Source: Nesterenkonia populi (GTDB taxonomy: Bacteria > Actinomycetota > Actinomycetes > Actinomycetales > Micrococcaceae). Taken from it: a stretch of 64,000 nt of DNA. The stretch covers positions 930,001 through 994,000 of the forward strand of contig NZ_VOIL01000001.1 in NCBI RefSeq assembly GCF_007994735.1, read 5' to 3'. Shown here piece after piece: positions 45,515-54,297 of the stretch. The translations under genes were made by a program, and so were the position numbers. The notes under the pieces were generated by a model that was not told the origin of the DNA, did not search any database, and saw only the letters and a list, made by a program, of their open reading frames with translations. Each line of letters starts with the position of its first letter. Within the stretch, counting starts at the first letter, position 1.

Positions 45515-46537
45515 ATGAAGAACACCCGTCCCCTGATCGCAGGAGCCGCCGCGCTCACCCTGACCCTGTCCGCCTGCGGAGGCAGCGGCGACGCCGACGC
45601 CGCTGAGGAGAGCGGCGCAGCCGGCGCCGAATCCGGCACCGTCACCGTGGAGCACATGTACGGCCCCACCGAGGTGGAGATTCCCGAGGGCGGCGAGCTG
45701 CGAGTCGTCGCGCTCGGCTGGTCCGACGCCGAGGTGTCGCTCGCCCTGGGCGTGGAGCCCATCGCTGTGCATGACTGGCTGGGCTTCGGCGAAGAGAACC
45801 ACGGCGTCGGCCCCTGGGCCGCCGACCTGGTGGAGGGCGATCCCGAGGTGATCCCCCGCTCAGACGAGGAGCTCGACTACGAGCAGATCCAGGCCCTGGA
45901 CCCGGACCTGATCCTCAACGTGAACTCCGGGTATGAGGAGGGCGAGTACGATCGGCTCTCCGAGATCGCCCCCACCGTCTCCGGGCCTGAGGGGGCGGAG
46001 AACTTCAACCCCGGCTGGGAGAACCACACCCAGCTCATCGCCGACGCCCTGGGCCTCACTGAGGAGGGTGAGCAGCTCATCGCCGACACCGAGGACAGCC
46101 TCGCCGCCGCCCGCGAGGAGCACCCCGAGTTCGACGGGGTCGAGGCAGTCACCGGATCCAAATTCGGAGAGGCCTACGGGCTCAGCTACACCGGCGACAT
46201 GCGCTGGGACATCATGGAGGAGCTCGGCTTCCAGATGTACGGCCCCGCCGCGGACATGGAGCCCAACCAAGGCTTCTTCGCCGACGTCTCCGAGGAGCAG
46301 GTCGAGGTGCTCGACGCTGAGGTCGCTGTACTCTTCCCCATCGGCTACACCCTCGAGGAGCTCGAGGCGGACCCGCTGCTGTCCTCCCTGGACGTGGTCC
46401 AGGACGAGCGCGCCGTGCTGCTCGACGATCAGGACGATCTCGTCCAGGCGTTCTCCGCGGGATCCCCGCTCAGCATCGAACTGGTCCTCGAGGAGCTCCC
46501 CGAGCAGCTGGCCGAGGCCGTCGAGAACCTGGACTGA
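45515..46537 (+). CDS. Iron-siderophore-binding lipoprotein
   Basis: A 340-residue class III solute-binding protein with a signal peptide and lipobox LTLSAC, an acidic linker, and the FepB/FhuD fold (RVVALGWSDAEVSLALGVEPIAVHDW; LDYEQIQALDPDLILNVNSGY). AAGGAG lies 6 nt before the ATG. It captures ferric siderophore outside the membrane for the adjacent permease pair. Its stop overlaps the following gene (TGATG). Confidence 0.92.
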   Translation: MKNTRPLIAGAAALTLTLSACGGSGDADAAEESGAAGAESGTVTVEHMYGPTEVEIPEGGELRVVALGWSDAEVSLALGVEPIAVHDWLGFGEENHGVGPWAADLVEGDPEVIPRSDEELDYEQIQALDPDLILNVNSGYEEGEYDRLSEIAPTVSGPEGAENFNPGWENHTQLIADALGLTEEGEQLIADTEDSLAAAREEHPEFDGVEAVTGSKFGEAYGLSYTGDMRWDIMEELGFQMYGPAADMEPNQGFFADVSEEQVEVLDAEVAVLFPIGYTLEELEADPLLSSLDVVQDERAVLLDDQDDLVQAFSAGSPLSIELVLEELPEQLAEAVENLD

Positions 46538-47571
46538 TGCCCGCAGCCGCATCCCAGGCAGCAGTGCCTGCGACCCGCGCCTACCGGACCCAGGTGGCGC
46601 GGGTCGTCCGCCTGTCCCCGCACTTCATGCGCGTGACCGTGACGGATGAGGCGCTCGCCGACTTCGGCCCTCAGGGCGTCGAGGCGACGACGCGGCGGAC
46701 AGGGCTGCCGGCCTGGGATCAGAGGATCAAAATCTTCCTGCCCCGGGAAGGCGGAACGTTCCCGGACCTGGGGCTGTTCGCGGACCCGCCGCCGTCGCTC
46801 ATGGAGTGGTACACCGCCTGGCGGCAGCTGCCTGGGGCGGAGCAGAACCCGATCCGCACCTACACGGTCCGCGCCATCCGGCCGCTGGACCGGGAAGTGG
46901 ACATCGACTTCGTCCTCCACGAGGAGCGAACGGGATCCATGGGGCCCGCCGCGTCCTGGGCGGCCTCCGCCCGGCCCGGGGACGAGCTGGTCGTCATCGG
47001 CCCGGATCGCCGCTCCGAGGAGCCCGGCGGCGGCATCGAATGGAACCCGGGCACCGCCCGGGAGGTCATGCTCGCCGGCGACGAGACCGCCGCCCCTGCG
47101 ATCTGCAGCATCCTGGAGTCCCTCGCCGTCTCCGATGAGGCCGGCGTGTTCTTCGGGGAGGCCTACCTCGAGGTGCCGACGTCGGGGGACGTGCTCGAGG
47201 TGAAGCCGCCGGCCGGCGTCGTCGTGCGCTGGCTTCCCCGCGAAGACTCCCCCATGGGCGAGCTGCTCAGCGCCGCGGTGCGTGACTGGGGCCGCAGGCG
47301 TCAGATCATCTTCGAAGCTCGACGCGCGGCCTGGGCGCCAGGCCTCGCTCGCGTGGGCGCGCCCGCAGGTTCGGGGGAGCACCGCGAGCTCTCTCCCGAG
47401 GAGCCGGTTTGGGAGGTCGCCGACCCAGAAGGGTTCCGCGAGTACGCCTGGCTGGCAGGAGAAGCCGGAGTCATCACTCGTCTTCGGCGCCATTTGGTCA
47501 AAGAGATCGGGCTCTCCCGCAAGCAGGTGAGCTTCATGGGCTACTGGAAGACAGGCCGTGCGGGCGCCTGA
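46537..47571 (+). CDS. Siderophore-interacting protein (flavin-dependent ferric reductase)
   Basis: A 344-residue SIP-family protein. The FAD-binding domain (RVVRLSPHFMRVTVTD...NPIRTYTVRAIRPLDREVDIDFVLHEE...GPAASWAASARPGDELVVIGPD) comes first, then the NAD(P)H domain (EVMLAGDETAAPAICSILESL). It reduces Fe(III) from the siderophore in the cytoplasm. The final segment (EYAWLAGEAGVITRLRRHLVKEIGLSRKQVSFMGYWKTGRA) is the SIP signature. Last gene of the iron operon. Confidence 0.93.
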   Translation: MPAAASQAAVPATRAYRTQVARVVRLSPHFMRVTVTDEALADFGPQGVEATTRRTGLPAWDQRIKIFLPREGGTFPDLGLFADPPPSLMEWYTAWRQLPGAEQNPIRTYTVRAIRPLDREVDIDFVLHEERTGSMGPAASWAASARPGDELVVIGPDRRSEEPGGGIEWNPGTAREVMLAGDETAAPAICSILESLAVSDEAGVFFGEAYLEVPTSGDVLEVKPPAGVVVRWLPREDSPMGELLSAAVRDWGRRRQIIFEARRAAWAPGLARVGAPAGSGEHRELSPEEPVWEVADPEGFREYAWLAGEAGVITRLRRHLVKEIGLSRKQVSFMGYWKTGRAGA

Positions 47572-47646
47572 GAGGGAGGCGCAAGGGTCAGTATGCGCTG
47601 TCTGAGCTGGCCGGCCCCCGCGACTTCCCGTGGGACAATGGGAGGG

Positions 47647-48969
47647 ATGTCTGAGACTTCTGACGCCCGCCCGCAGGTCCGCCCCAAGGCTGAGGGGTGG
47701 ACCCAGGCCCTGGACGCGGAGGGCCGCCCCAAGCTGCAGTTCTCCCAGTCCAAACGGGTCAAGCAGCCGCCCCAGCACCTCGCCGACCTCACTCTCGAGG
47801 AGCGGATCGCCAAGGCCAAGGAGCTGGGCCTGCCGGGCTTCCGCGCCAAGCAGCTCTCCGTGCACTACTTCCAGCACTACACCGCCGACCCGGCCGCGAT
47901 GACGGACCTGCCTGCGGACGCCCGGGAGAAGCTCGTCGAGGAGTTCCTGCCCCCGCTGCTCACGGAGGTCCGCCGGCTGAAGACCGACGACGGCGCCACC
48001 ATCAAGTTCCTCTGGCGGCTCTTCGACGGCGCTATGGTCGAATCGGTGCTGATGCGGTACAAGAACCGCATCACCCTGTGCATCTCCTCCCAGTGCGGCT
48101 GCGGCATGAACTGCCCGTTCTGCGCCACCGGACAGAACGGGCTCACCCGCAACATGTCCGCCGCGGAGATCGTCGATCAGATCGTGCAGGCCAACCGGGT
48201 GATCGCCGCCGGCGAGCTCGACGCCCCCAATGCTGCTGAGGTCGCGGAGGAGGCCGACCACGCCGGGCTCGGTGAGGAGACCGACGACCCAGACTCGGAC
48301 ATCTCCCCAGTGAAGCAGGGCCAGAGCGAGGCTGCCGCGTCGCCGGACGCATCCGGGAAGGCGGGGCCCCAGCGCGTCGGAAACATCGTCTTCATGGGGA
48401 TGGGTGAGCCGCTGGCGAACTACAAGAGGGTGATGAGCGCCGTCCGACGCATGGTCGACCCTGCCCCTGAGGGGCTGGGAATGTCAGCCCGCGGCATCAC
48501 GATCTCCACTGTGGGCCTGGTCCCGGCGATCCGTAAGCTGGCGGCCGAGGATCTGCCGATCACCTTTGCGCTGAGCCTTCACGCCCCGGACGACGAGCTG
48601 CGCGACGAGCTGATCCCGGTCAACGACCGGTGGAAGGCGGACGAGGCGATCGACGCCGCCTACGAGTACTACCAGCGCACCGGCCGCCGGGTGAGCATCG
48701 AGTACGCGCTGATCAGGGACATGAACGACCACCCGTGGCGAGCGGACCTGCTGGCGGAGAAGCTCAACGCCCGGGGCCGCGGCTGGGTGCATGTGAACCC
48801 GATCCCGCTGAACCCCACCCCCAACTCGGTGTGGACCTCTTCAAAGCCTGCAGTCATGCAGGAGTTCCTGGACCGGCTCAACAGGGCCGGGGTTCCCACC
48901 ACGCTGCGGGACACCCGCGGCAAGGAGATCGACGGCGCCTGCGGCCAGCTCGCCGCTGCGGAGGACTGA
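47647..48969 (+). CDS. rlmN: 23S rRNA (adenine2503-C2)-methyltransferase / tRNA methyltransferase RlmN
   Basis: A 440-residue radical-SAM enzyme. The 4Fe-4S ligands are Cys152, Cys156 and Cys159 (CGMNCPFC), the motif [10 protein letters not shown] is present, and the resolving cysteine is Cys432 (GACGQL). It methylates A2503 in 23S rRNA and A37 in some tRNAs. An acidic insert of about 50 residues (about 190-242) separates strands that adjoin in E. coli RlmN. ATG 47647 is preceded at 7 nt by GACAAT and has GGGAGGG adjacent, so it may be leaderless. Confidence 0.95.
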   Translation: MSETSDARPQVRPKAEGWTQALDAEGRPKLQFSQSKRVKQPPQHLADLTLEERIAKAKELGLPGFRAKQLSVHYFQHYTADPAAMTDLPADAREKLVEEFLPPLLTEVRRLKTDDGATIKFLWRLFDGAMVESVLMRYKNRITLCISSQCGCGMNCPFCATGQNGLTRNMSAAEIVDQIVQANRVIAAGELDAPNAAEVAEEADHAGLGEETDDPDSDISPVKQGQSEAAASPDASGKAGPQRVGNIVFMGMGEPLANYKRVMSAVRRMVDPAPEGLGMSARGITISTVGLVPAIRKLAAEDLPITFALSLHAPDDELRDELIPVNDRWKADEAIDAAYEYYQRTGRRVSIEYALIRDMNDHPWRADLLAEKLNARGRGWVHVNPIPLNPTPNSVWTSSKPAVMQEFLDRLNRAGVPTTLRDTRGKEIDGACGQLAAAED

Positions 48970-49029
48970 CACCGGCAGAGCAGGTGACGAGGCAGGGTCT
49001 GCCGCCGCTGAAGACGGTCCCGCCGGCGC

Positions 49030-49329
49030 TCAGGCCGAGCCGTCGTCGCGCTTCGCCTTGCGGTATTCCTCAAGCTTCTGCCGCTCCCGCTGCGGCATCG
49101 GAATGAGCTCGCTGGGCTTCTCGTAGGCGACGATCAGCGCCAGCAGAGGACCGATCAGCGGAACCACGATGCTGAGCACCCCGAGCGCGAACTTGTTCGC
49201 GAAGCTCAGGTGCTTGGCCTTGATGATCAGCGCAATGATCGCCCACGCGGCAGCGACCACTGTGAGGAGAAGGAACACGAGCTCCGACGGCGAGGGCATC
49301 AGCGGGTCAGCTCCGAGTGATGGCATCAT
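49030..49329 (-). CDS. Small two-helix membrane protein
   Basis: A 99-residue protein with two hydrophobic helices (LVFLLLTVVAAAWAIIALIIKAK and ALGVLSIVVPLIGPLLALIVAYE) and a charged C-terminus. The second helix resembles PLDc_N/YiaA-type small membrane proteins; function unknown. TACGGT lies 6 nt before ATG 49329, so it may be leaderless. Convergent with rlmN, divergent from the molybdate genes. Confidence 0.65.
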   Translation of the reverse strand: MMPSLGADPLMPSPSELVFLLLTVVAAAWAIIALIIKAKHLSFANKFALGVLSIVVPLIGPLLALIVAYEKPSELIPMPQRERQKLEEYRKAKRDDGSA

Positions 49330-49418
49330 CCTGCCACCGTAGTACGGATTGATGGTTGCTGATCATCAAACGTCATGTGAGGATGAATATCAGTCATGCA
49401 TCCGCATACGCGCACTGT

Positions 49419-49424
49419 TAGGGT
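49419..49424 (+). promoter_or_regulatory. -10 box of leaderless molybdate-operon regulator gene
   Basis: TAGGGT lies 6 nt before ATG 49431. The 100-bp gap upstream is A+T-rich with several short inverted repeats, none a clear ModE site. Confidence 0.5.
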
Positions 49425-49430
49425 ATTTAT

Positions 49431-49832
49431 ATGCCTCAGATTCGGATCAGTGACGCTGCGCGGTTCCTCGGTGTCAGCGATGACACTCTGCGGCGGTGGA
49501 TCTCCTCGGGGGAGCTGACTGCGCAGGCCGACGACGCCGGAAAGAAGGTGGTCGACGGCGCAGAGCTGGCACGGTTCTCCCGCGAGCGCAGCAGCCACGT
49601 GCCATCGCCCGAGGGGTTCTCCTCGGTGCGCAACCGGTTCGTGGGCCTCGTGACCCAGGTGACATCTGACCCGGTGATGTCCCAGGTGGAGCTGCAGTGC
49701 GGCCCCTACCGCGTGGTCTCGCTGATCAGCACTGAGGCTGTGCGTGACCTCGGACTGGAGCCGGGCGTGGTCGCCACCGCCTCGATGAAGGCCACCAACG
49801 TAGGCATCGACCGCCCGGAGGCATCCCGGTGA
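49431..49832 (+). CDS. Molybdate-responsive HTH-TOBE (mop) protein
   Basis: A 133-residue protein. An excisionase/MerR-type HTH at about 1-50 (ISDAARFLGVSDDTLRRWISSGELTAQADDAGKKVVDGAELARFSRE) is joined to one TOBE/mop domain (about 65-128: SVRNRFVGLVTQVTSDPVMSQVELQCGPYRVVSLISTEAVRDLGLEPGVVATASMKATNVGI). It probably binds molybdate and regulates the following transporter genes. It overlaps modA by GTGA. Confidence 0.88.
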   Translation: MPQIRISDAARFLGVSDDTLRRWISSGELTAQADDAGKKVVDGAELARFSRERSSHVPSPEGFSSVRNRFVGLVTQVTSDPVMSQVELQCGPYRVVSLISTEAVRDLGLEPGVVATASMKATNVGIDRPEASR

Positions 49833-50575
49833 GACGCACTTTCGCGCTGCTGTCTGCCTCAGCTCTTCTGCTCACTGCCTGCGCCGACGCCGGGGACGAG
49901 GAATCCGTGACCGTATTCGCCGCCGCGAGCCTCAGCCAAGTCTTCGAGGAGATCGGTGAGCTCTACGCGGAGGAGACCGGCACTGAGGTCGAGTTCAGCT
50001 TCGCGGGCTCGTCCGGCCTGGTCGAGCAGCTGGAGAACGGGGCCCCGGCCGATGTGCTCGCCACCGCCGACGAGACCAATATGGACAATGCCGTCGAGGG
50101 CGGTCTGGTCGATGGTGAGCCTGAGCTCTTCGCCGAGAACTTCCTGGTCATCGTCACCCCCTCGGGGAACCCGGCAGGGGTGGAGTCCCTGGAGGACCTT
50201 GATGATGACGCCGTCGAGACCGTCATCTGCGCTGAGGCGGTGCCGTGCGGGGCTGCGACACAGCGCATCGCTGAGACTGCTGGGATGGAGATCGCCCCGG
50301 TCTCCGAGGAGACGTCGGTGACCGACGTGCTCGGCCGAGTGCGCAGCGGAGAGGCCGACGCCGGGCTCGTCTATGCCACCGACGCCCTGCAGGGCGGGGC
50401 TGACGTGGAGACCATCCAGATCGAGGGCGCCGAGGAGGACCCCAACCTCTACCCGATCACTGTGCTGGAGAACGCCGAGGCGCCCGAGGCCGGGCAGGAG
50501 TTCATCGACTTCGTCCTCGAGGATGAGGTCTCCCAGCGGATTCTCAGCGACGCAGGCTTCAGCGACCCGCAGTGA
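49829..50575 (+). CDS. modA: Molybdate ABC transporter substrate-binding lipoprotein
   Basis: A 248-residue ModA with signal peptide and lipobox LLTAC. VFAAASLSQVFEEIGELYAEETGTEVEFSFAGSSGLVEQLENGAPADVLATAD is the typical oxyanion-binding region. It captures molybdate or tungstate outside the membrane. The start is GTG, overlapping the regulator stop, and its own stop overlaps the modB GTG. Confidence 0.92.
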   Translation: MRRTFALLSASALLLTACADAGDEESVTVFAAASLSQVFEEIGELYAEETGTEVEFSFAGSSGLVEQLENGAPADVLATADETNMDNAVEGGLVDGEPELFAENFLVIVTPSGNPAGVESLEDLDDDAVETVICAEAVPCGAATQRIAETAGMEIAPVSEETSVTDVLGRVRSGEADAGLVYATDALQGGADVETIQIEGAEEDPNLYPITVLENAEAPEAGQEFIDFVLEDEVSQRILSDAGFSDPQ

Positions 50576-51369
50576 TCGCAGCGACCCGACGGTTCAGCCG
50601 CCCCCCGGCATGGGTGATGATCCCCGGCCTGCTGGGGGCGGCCGTCGTCCTGCTTCCCGTCAGCGGGATGATGACCCGGCTGGACTGGGCCGAGCTGCCC
50701 GGGCTCCTGACCTCCGAGTCCTCGCTCGATGCGCTCCGACTCTCGATCTGGACTGCGCTCGCCGCCACGGTGCTCTGTCTGATCCTCGGCGTCCCGCTGG
50801 CGCTGATGCTCGCCCACGCCCGCTTCCGCGGACTGACCATAGTGCGCTCCCTGGTGCTGCTTCCCCTGGTGCTGCCGCCGGTGGTCGGCGGTCTGGCGCT
50901 GCTCTACACCTTCGGCAGCCAAGGCATGCTCTCCGGCACGCTGGACCTCTTCGGCATCAGGATCGCCTACACCTCGGTCGCCGTCATACTGGCGATGACC
51001 TTCGTGTCCATGCCCTTCCTGGTGATCAGCGTGGAGACGGCCGTCCGCGGCATGGACCGCGAGGTGATCGAGGCAGCCACAGTGGACGGGGCCAGCCGAA
51101 CCGGAATCCTGCGCCACATCATCCTGCCGCTCATCGGCCCTGGCCTGGTCTCCGGCGCGGTGCTGGCCTTCGCCCGCAGCCTCGGCGAGTTCGGCGCCAC
51201 GCTGGCCTTCGCTGGCAACCAGCAGGGCGTCACCCGCACTCTGCCCCTGGAGATCTACCTGCAGCGTGAGACGGACCCCGACGCCGCCGTCGCGCTCTCC
51301 CTGCTGCTGATCGTGGTGGCCGTCGTCGTCATCAGCGCTGCCTACTCCCGCCAGCAGAGGGCGCAGTAG
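50572..51369 (+). CDS. modB: Molybdate ABC transporter permease
   Basis: A 265-residue ModB with about five to six helices. The EAA coupling loop is EVIEAATVDGASRTGILRHIILPLIGPGL, followed by ARSLGEFGATLAFAGNQQG. The start is GTG within a GTGA overlap. No modC ATPase follows; the next gene is a convergent aminotransferase, and modB has no fused ATPase domain. The ATPase must be encoded elsewhere or shared. Confidence 0.92.
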   Translation: MIAATRRFSRPPAWVMIPGLLGAAVVLLPVSGMMTRLDWAELPGLLTSESSLDALRLSIWTALAATVLCLILGVPLALMLAHARFRGLTIVRSLVLLPLVLPPVVGGLALLYTFGSQGMLSGTLDLFGIRIAYTSVAVILAMTFVSMPFLVISVETAVRGMDREVIEAATVDGASRTGILRHIILPLIGPGLVSGAVLAFARSLGEFGATLAFAGNQQGVTRTLPLEIYLQRETDPDAAVALSLLLIVVAVVVISAAYSRQQRAQ

Positions 51370-51377
51370 GGCTTCAC

Positions 51378-52589
51378 TCAGCCGCTGGGGCGATCCCCGT
51401 GGAAGGCGAGGATCCGTTCCAGGCCCGCGGCGACCTTCTCCGGACCGGGTGCCAGGGAGAGCCGGATCCATTCGTGGCCGGCGAGCCGGTCGAAGTCGGT
51501 GCCGGGCACGACGGCGACCCCAGCCTCTTCGAGGAGAGCCTCGGCGTAGGCGGGGGAGCTGCGGAACCGGCCGGGGCCGTCGCCGAGGTGCTGGCCCAGA
51601 TGGGCGTAGACATAGAAGGCGCCGTCCGCCGGCGCCAACTCGCCCCATCCGAGCTGCGGCAGTGCCTCCAGCACCATCCGGCGGGCCCTGGCATAGCCGG
51701 CCGTCTGGTCCTGGCAGAACTGCATCGAGTCCCTGCTGAACGCCTCCACGGCTGCGATCTGGGAGCCGTGCGGGGCTGACAGGGTGACGTTGCCGGCCAG
51801 CCGGTCCACCGCGTCCACCAGATGCTCGGGCAGAATCGCCCAGCCCAGCCGCCAGCCCGGCATTCCCCAATACTTGGAGAACGAGGACACCGCAGCGGCC
51901 TCGCCGCTGACCTGAAGCGCGCTCACGGAGGGCTGGGTGTAGCTGATGCCGTGATAGATCTCGTCGCTGATCATCTGAACCCTGCTCTCCGCGCACCAGG
52001 CGCTCAGGGCGGTCAGCTGCTCACGGTCCAGCATGGTGCCGGTGGGATTGGCGGGCGAGGCGAGGATCAGCCCGTCCAGGGGCCGCTCGGCGTGCGCGGC
52101 GGCCAGCTGCTCCACAGTCGGCTGAAAGCGAACCTCAGGGCCGCAGTCCAGGTCCACGACATCGATGCCGAGGCTGGTGAGAATGTTGCGGTACGCGGGG
52201 TAGCCGGGGCGGGCGAGCGCCACCCGTGCCCCGTGGTCGAAGGCGGCGAGGAAGCTCAGCACAAAAGCGCCCGAAGAGCCGGTGGTGACCGCCACCCGCT
52301 CAGCCGGGACCTCCAGGTCATACCAGTCCCCGTAGTGGGCGGCGATCGCCTCCCGCAGGGGCCGGATGCCCAGGGCGGGGGAGTAGTTGAGCACCGTCTG
52401 GTCCGCGTGGACCCGGGCCGCGGCGTCGTTCACCGCCGGAGGTGCGCCTGAGCCGGGCTCACCCGCGGTGAGGGACACCACGTCCCGCCCGGCCGCGCGC
52501 AGCTGCTCGATCCGTCCCACAATGCGCATCACCTCGAACCCAGGAACCTGAGACCGTCGGGACGCCTGCATCGAAGGGGCTGAACGCAT
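51378..52589 (-). CDS. Class I/II pyridoxal-phosphate aminotransferase
   Basis: A 403-residue aspartate-aminotransferase-fold enzyme (VSLTAGEPGSGAPP...LNYSPALGIRPLREAIAAHYG...SPANPTGTM...SDEIYHGISY...SSFSKYWGMPGWRLGW, the last with the PLP lysine). The fold family includes aspartate, alanine and succinyldiaminopimelate aminotransferases; which one is not clear. ATG 52589 is chosen because TAGGCT lies 7 nt upstream; the frame is open further back without support. It converges on modB. Confidence 0.87.
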   Translation of the reverse strand: MRSAPSMQASRRSQVPGFEVMRIVGRIEQLRAAGRDVVSLTAGEPGSGAPPAVNDAAARVHADQTVLNYSPALGIRPLREAIAAHYGDWYDLEVPAERVAVTTGSSGAFVLSFLAAFDHGARVALARPGYPAYRNILTSLGIDVVDLDCGPEVRFQPTVEQLAAAHAERPLDGLILASPANPTGTMLDREQLTALSAWCAESRVQMISDEIYHGISYTQPSVSALQVSGEAAAVSSFSKYWGMPGWRLGWAILPEHLVDAVDRLAGNVTLSAPHGSQIAAVEAFSRDSMQFCQDQTAGYARARRMVLEALPQLGWGELAPADGAFYVYAHLGQHLGDGPGRFRSSPAYAEALLEEAGVAVVPGTDFDRLAGHEWIRLSLAPGPEKVAAGLERILAFHGDRPSG

Positions 52590-52596
52590 GCCGCAC

Positions 52597-52602
52597 AGCC
52601 TA
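52597..52602 (-). promoter_or_regulatory. -10 box of leaderless aminotransferase gene
   Basis: On the minus strand TAGGCT lies 7 nt before ATG 52589, as expected for a leaderless transcript. Confidence 0.45.
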
Positions 52603-52714
52603 ACCGGCAGACAGCCCCAAGCCTTCCGAGGGCCTGAACGTGGGCTGGGTTGCATGTTGTGGTCACAGTGTTAGCGTTCCCGCTCAACCCCATGCTGTAA
52701 GGAGCACTTTGGTC

Positions 52715-53497
52715 ATGAAGAAAGCACCACTGACCAGCCTTGCCCTGGCTGGCCTGCTGTTCGGTCTCGCCGCCTGCGACAACGGCGATGCCGAAGGCGA
52801 CGGCGAGGCGCCGCAGGAGCAGGCCCAGGAAGACGTTCAGCAGGAAGGCCCCGAGGGCCAGCAGGAGATGTCCGAGCCGGACCTGGGCGACCTCCCTGAC
52901 GTCGTCGCCACCGTCAACGACGAGGACATCGAGGCCGAGGAGTACGAGGCCGCCTACCAGAACCAATTCATGAACGCCCAGATGATGTCGCAGATGACCG
53001 GCGAGGAGCCCGACGAGGATGAGCTCCAGGAGCAGACTCTCGAGCAGGTCATCGGCAACCGGCTGCTCATCCATGACGCCGAGGAGCAGGGCTTCGACGC
53101 CTCCGAGGAGGAGGTCGAGGAGGAGCTCGAGGCGACCGCCGAGGAGAACGGCCTCGAGTCCCTCGACCAGCTCTTCGAGATGGCCGAGGAGCAGGGCATC
53201 AGCGAGGATGAGCTGCGCGGGCAGGCCGAGGACCAGGTCCGTGTGGAGAAGCTCATCGACAGCTTTGACGTGGACGAGCCCACTGAGGAGGAGCTCGAGG
53301 AGTCCTACGAGGAGCAGGTGGCCCAGCAGCCCGAGGCTGAGGAGGGCGCCGACGGCGAGGAAGCCCCCGAGACCCCTGAGTTCGATGAGGTCCGGGATGA
53401 GATCCACGAGCAGATGATGCAGCAGCGGCAGAACGAGGCTGCTCAGGAGCACGTGGACCAGCTGCGCGAGGATGCAGACGTCGAGACCCACATCTGA
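52715..53497 (+). CDS. Acidic SurA-N-domain lipoprotein
   Basis: A 260-residue lipoprotein. Signal peptide and lipobox LAAC are followed by a Glu/Gln-rich linker. The core (VVATVNDEDIEAEEYEAAYQNQ...EQTLEQVIGNRLLIHDAEEQGFDASEEEVEEEL...) is the SurA/PrsA N-terminal chaperone domain. No parvulin domain follows, only an acidic helix-rich tail, so it is probably a chaperone without proline isomerase activity, assisting exported proteins. AAGGAG lies 10 nt before the ATG. Confidence 0.8.
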   Translation: MKKAPLTSLALAGLLFGLAACDNGDAEGDGEAPQEQAQEDVQQEGPEGQQEMSEPDLGDLPDVVATVNDEDIEAEEYEAAYQNQFMNAQMMSQMTGEEPDEDELQEQTLEQVIGNRLLIHDAEEQGFDASEEEVEEELEATAEENGLESLDQLFEMAEEQGISEDELRGQAEDQVRVEKLIDSFDVDEPTEEELEESYEEQVAQQPEAEEGADGEEAPETPEFDEVRDEIHEQMMQQRQNEAAQEHVDQLREDADVETHI

Positions 53498-53516
53498 TCA
53501 GAGCTCCTCTGATCAG
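53494..53516. repeat. 10-bp inverted repeat over the lipoprotein stop codon
   Basis: CTGATCAGAG, a 3-nt loop, CTCTGATCAG. It overlaps the TGA of the SurA-like gene and may act as a weak terminator or 3' stabiliser. There is no following T-run. Confidence 0.5.
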
Positions 53517-53528
53517 GCCTGATCACCT

Positions 53529-53570
53529 GAAGGGGCATGCCGCCGGATAGCCTGGGCGGCATGCCCCTTC
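53529..53570. promoter_or_regulatory. 16-bp perfect inverted repeat enclosing a promoter -10 and the start codon
   Basis: GAAGGGGCATGCCGCC at 53529-53544, a 10-nt loop, then its exact complement at 53555-53570. The TAGCCT -10 box (53548-53553) of the Pr6Pr gene falls in the loop and its ATG (53561) in the right arm. It could be an operator or an RNA hairpin that hides the start codon in read-through transcripts. Confidence 0.65.
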
Positions 53571-54247
53571 AGCATTCTGCGCCCGCCCGCATTGTGCACG
53601 CGCTGCTGGCGCTGCTGACCCTCGCCGGGCTGGTCACCTCCCTGTACTTGGGGTGGACCCGGGACAGTGTCCTTCCTGGTGGCGTCGGCTACACCGGGGT
53701 GATCGTGGCTGGCTGGGAGCATATGCTCAACCAGCTGGCGTACTTCACGTTCCTGTCGGGTCTGATGGTGCTCATCAGCTCCGCCTGGACAGCGGTGCGG
53801 CCGGGGTCACGATCGGCCCTGCTGCAGACCGTGCGGATCTCGGGGCTGGTGTGCATCATCATCACCGGGCTCGTGTTCAATCTGCTGCTGCGCGGTCCTG
53901 CCGCTCTGACCGGGGTGATGCTCTTCAACGACACGGTCCTGCACGTGGTGGTGCCGCTGCTGGCGCCGCTGGTGTGGGCCGCAGTCGGGCCCCACGGCCG
54001 ACTGAGCCTGCGCATCGTGCTGGCCTCGATGCTCATCCCCGTGGCCTGGCTGGTGGTCACCCTGGCTCGTGGGCCGCGGATGGACTGGTACCCGTACGAG
54101 ATCCTCGACGTCCCCGCCCTCGGCTACGCGGGGGTGAGCGTCTACATCGTCTCGATCCTGCTGCTCTACCTGGCCCTGGCGTTCGCCTTCCTCGGCCTGG
54201 ACAGGCTGCTGCTGAGGCTTGGCCGAGGCGAGCACAGGCCCGCTTAG
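53561..54247 (+). CDS. Pr6Pr-family integral membrane protein
   Basis: A 228-residue membrane protein with six predicted helices. The pattern YFTFLSGLMVLISSAW, LRGPAALTGVMLFNDTVLHVVVPLLAPLVW and RMDWYPYEILDVPALGY is that of the Pr6Pr (FAR-17a/AIG1-like) group, whose function is unknown. ATG 53561 lies 7 nt after TAGCCT, so probably leaderless; an in-frame start at 53537 would sit in the upstream repeat arm. Confidence 0.85.
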   Translation: MPLQHSAPARIVHALLALLTLAGLVTSLYLGWTRDSVLPGGVGYTGVIVAGWEHMLNQLAYFTFLSGLMVLISSAWTAVRPGSRSALLQTVRISGLVCIIITGLVFNLLLRGPAALTGVMLFNDTVLHVVVPLLAPLVWAAVGPHGRLSLRIVLASMLIPVAWLVVTLARGPRMDWYPYEILDVPALGYAGVSVYIVSILLLYLALAFAFLGLDRLLLRLGRGEHRPA

Positions 54248-54297
54248 GCGGCCTGCTGGAGCTGGCCCTCAGAGCCGCCCGATGCTGAGCCCCCGCC

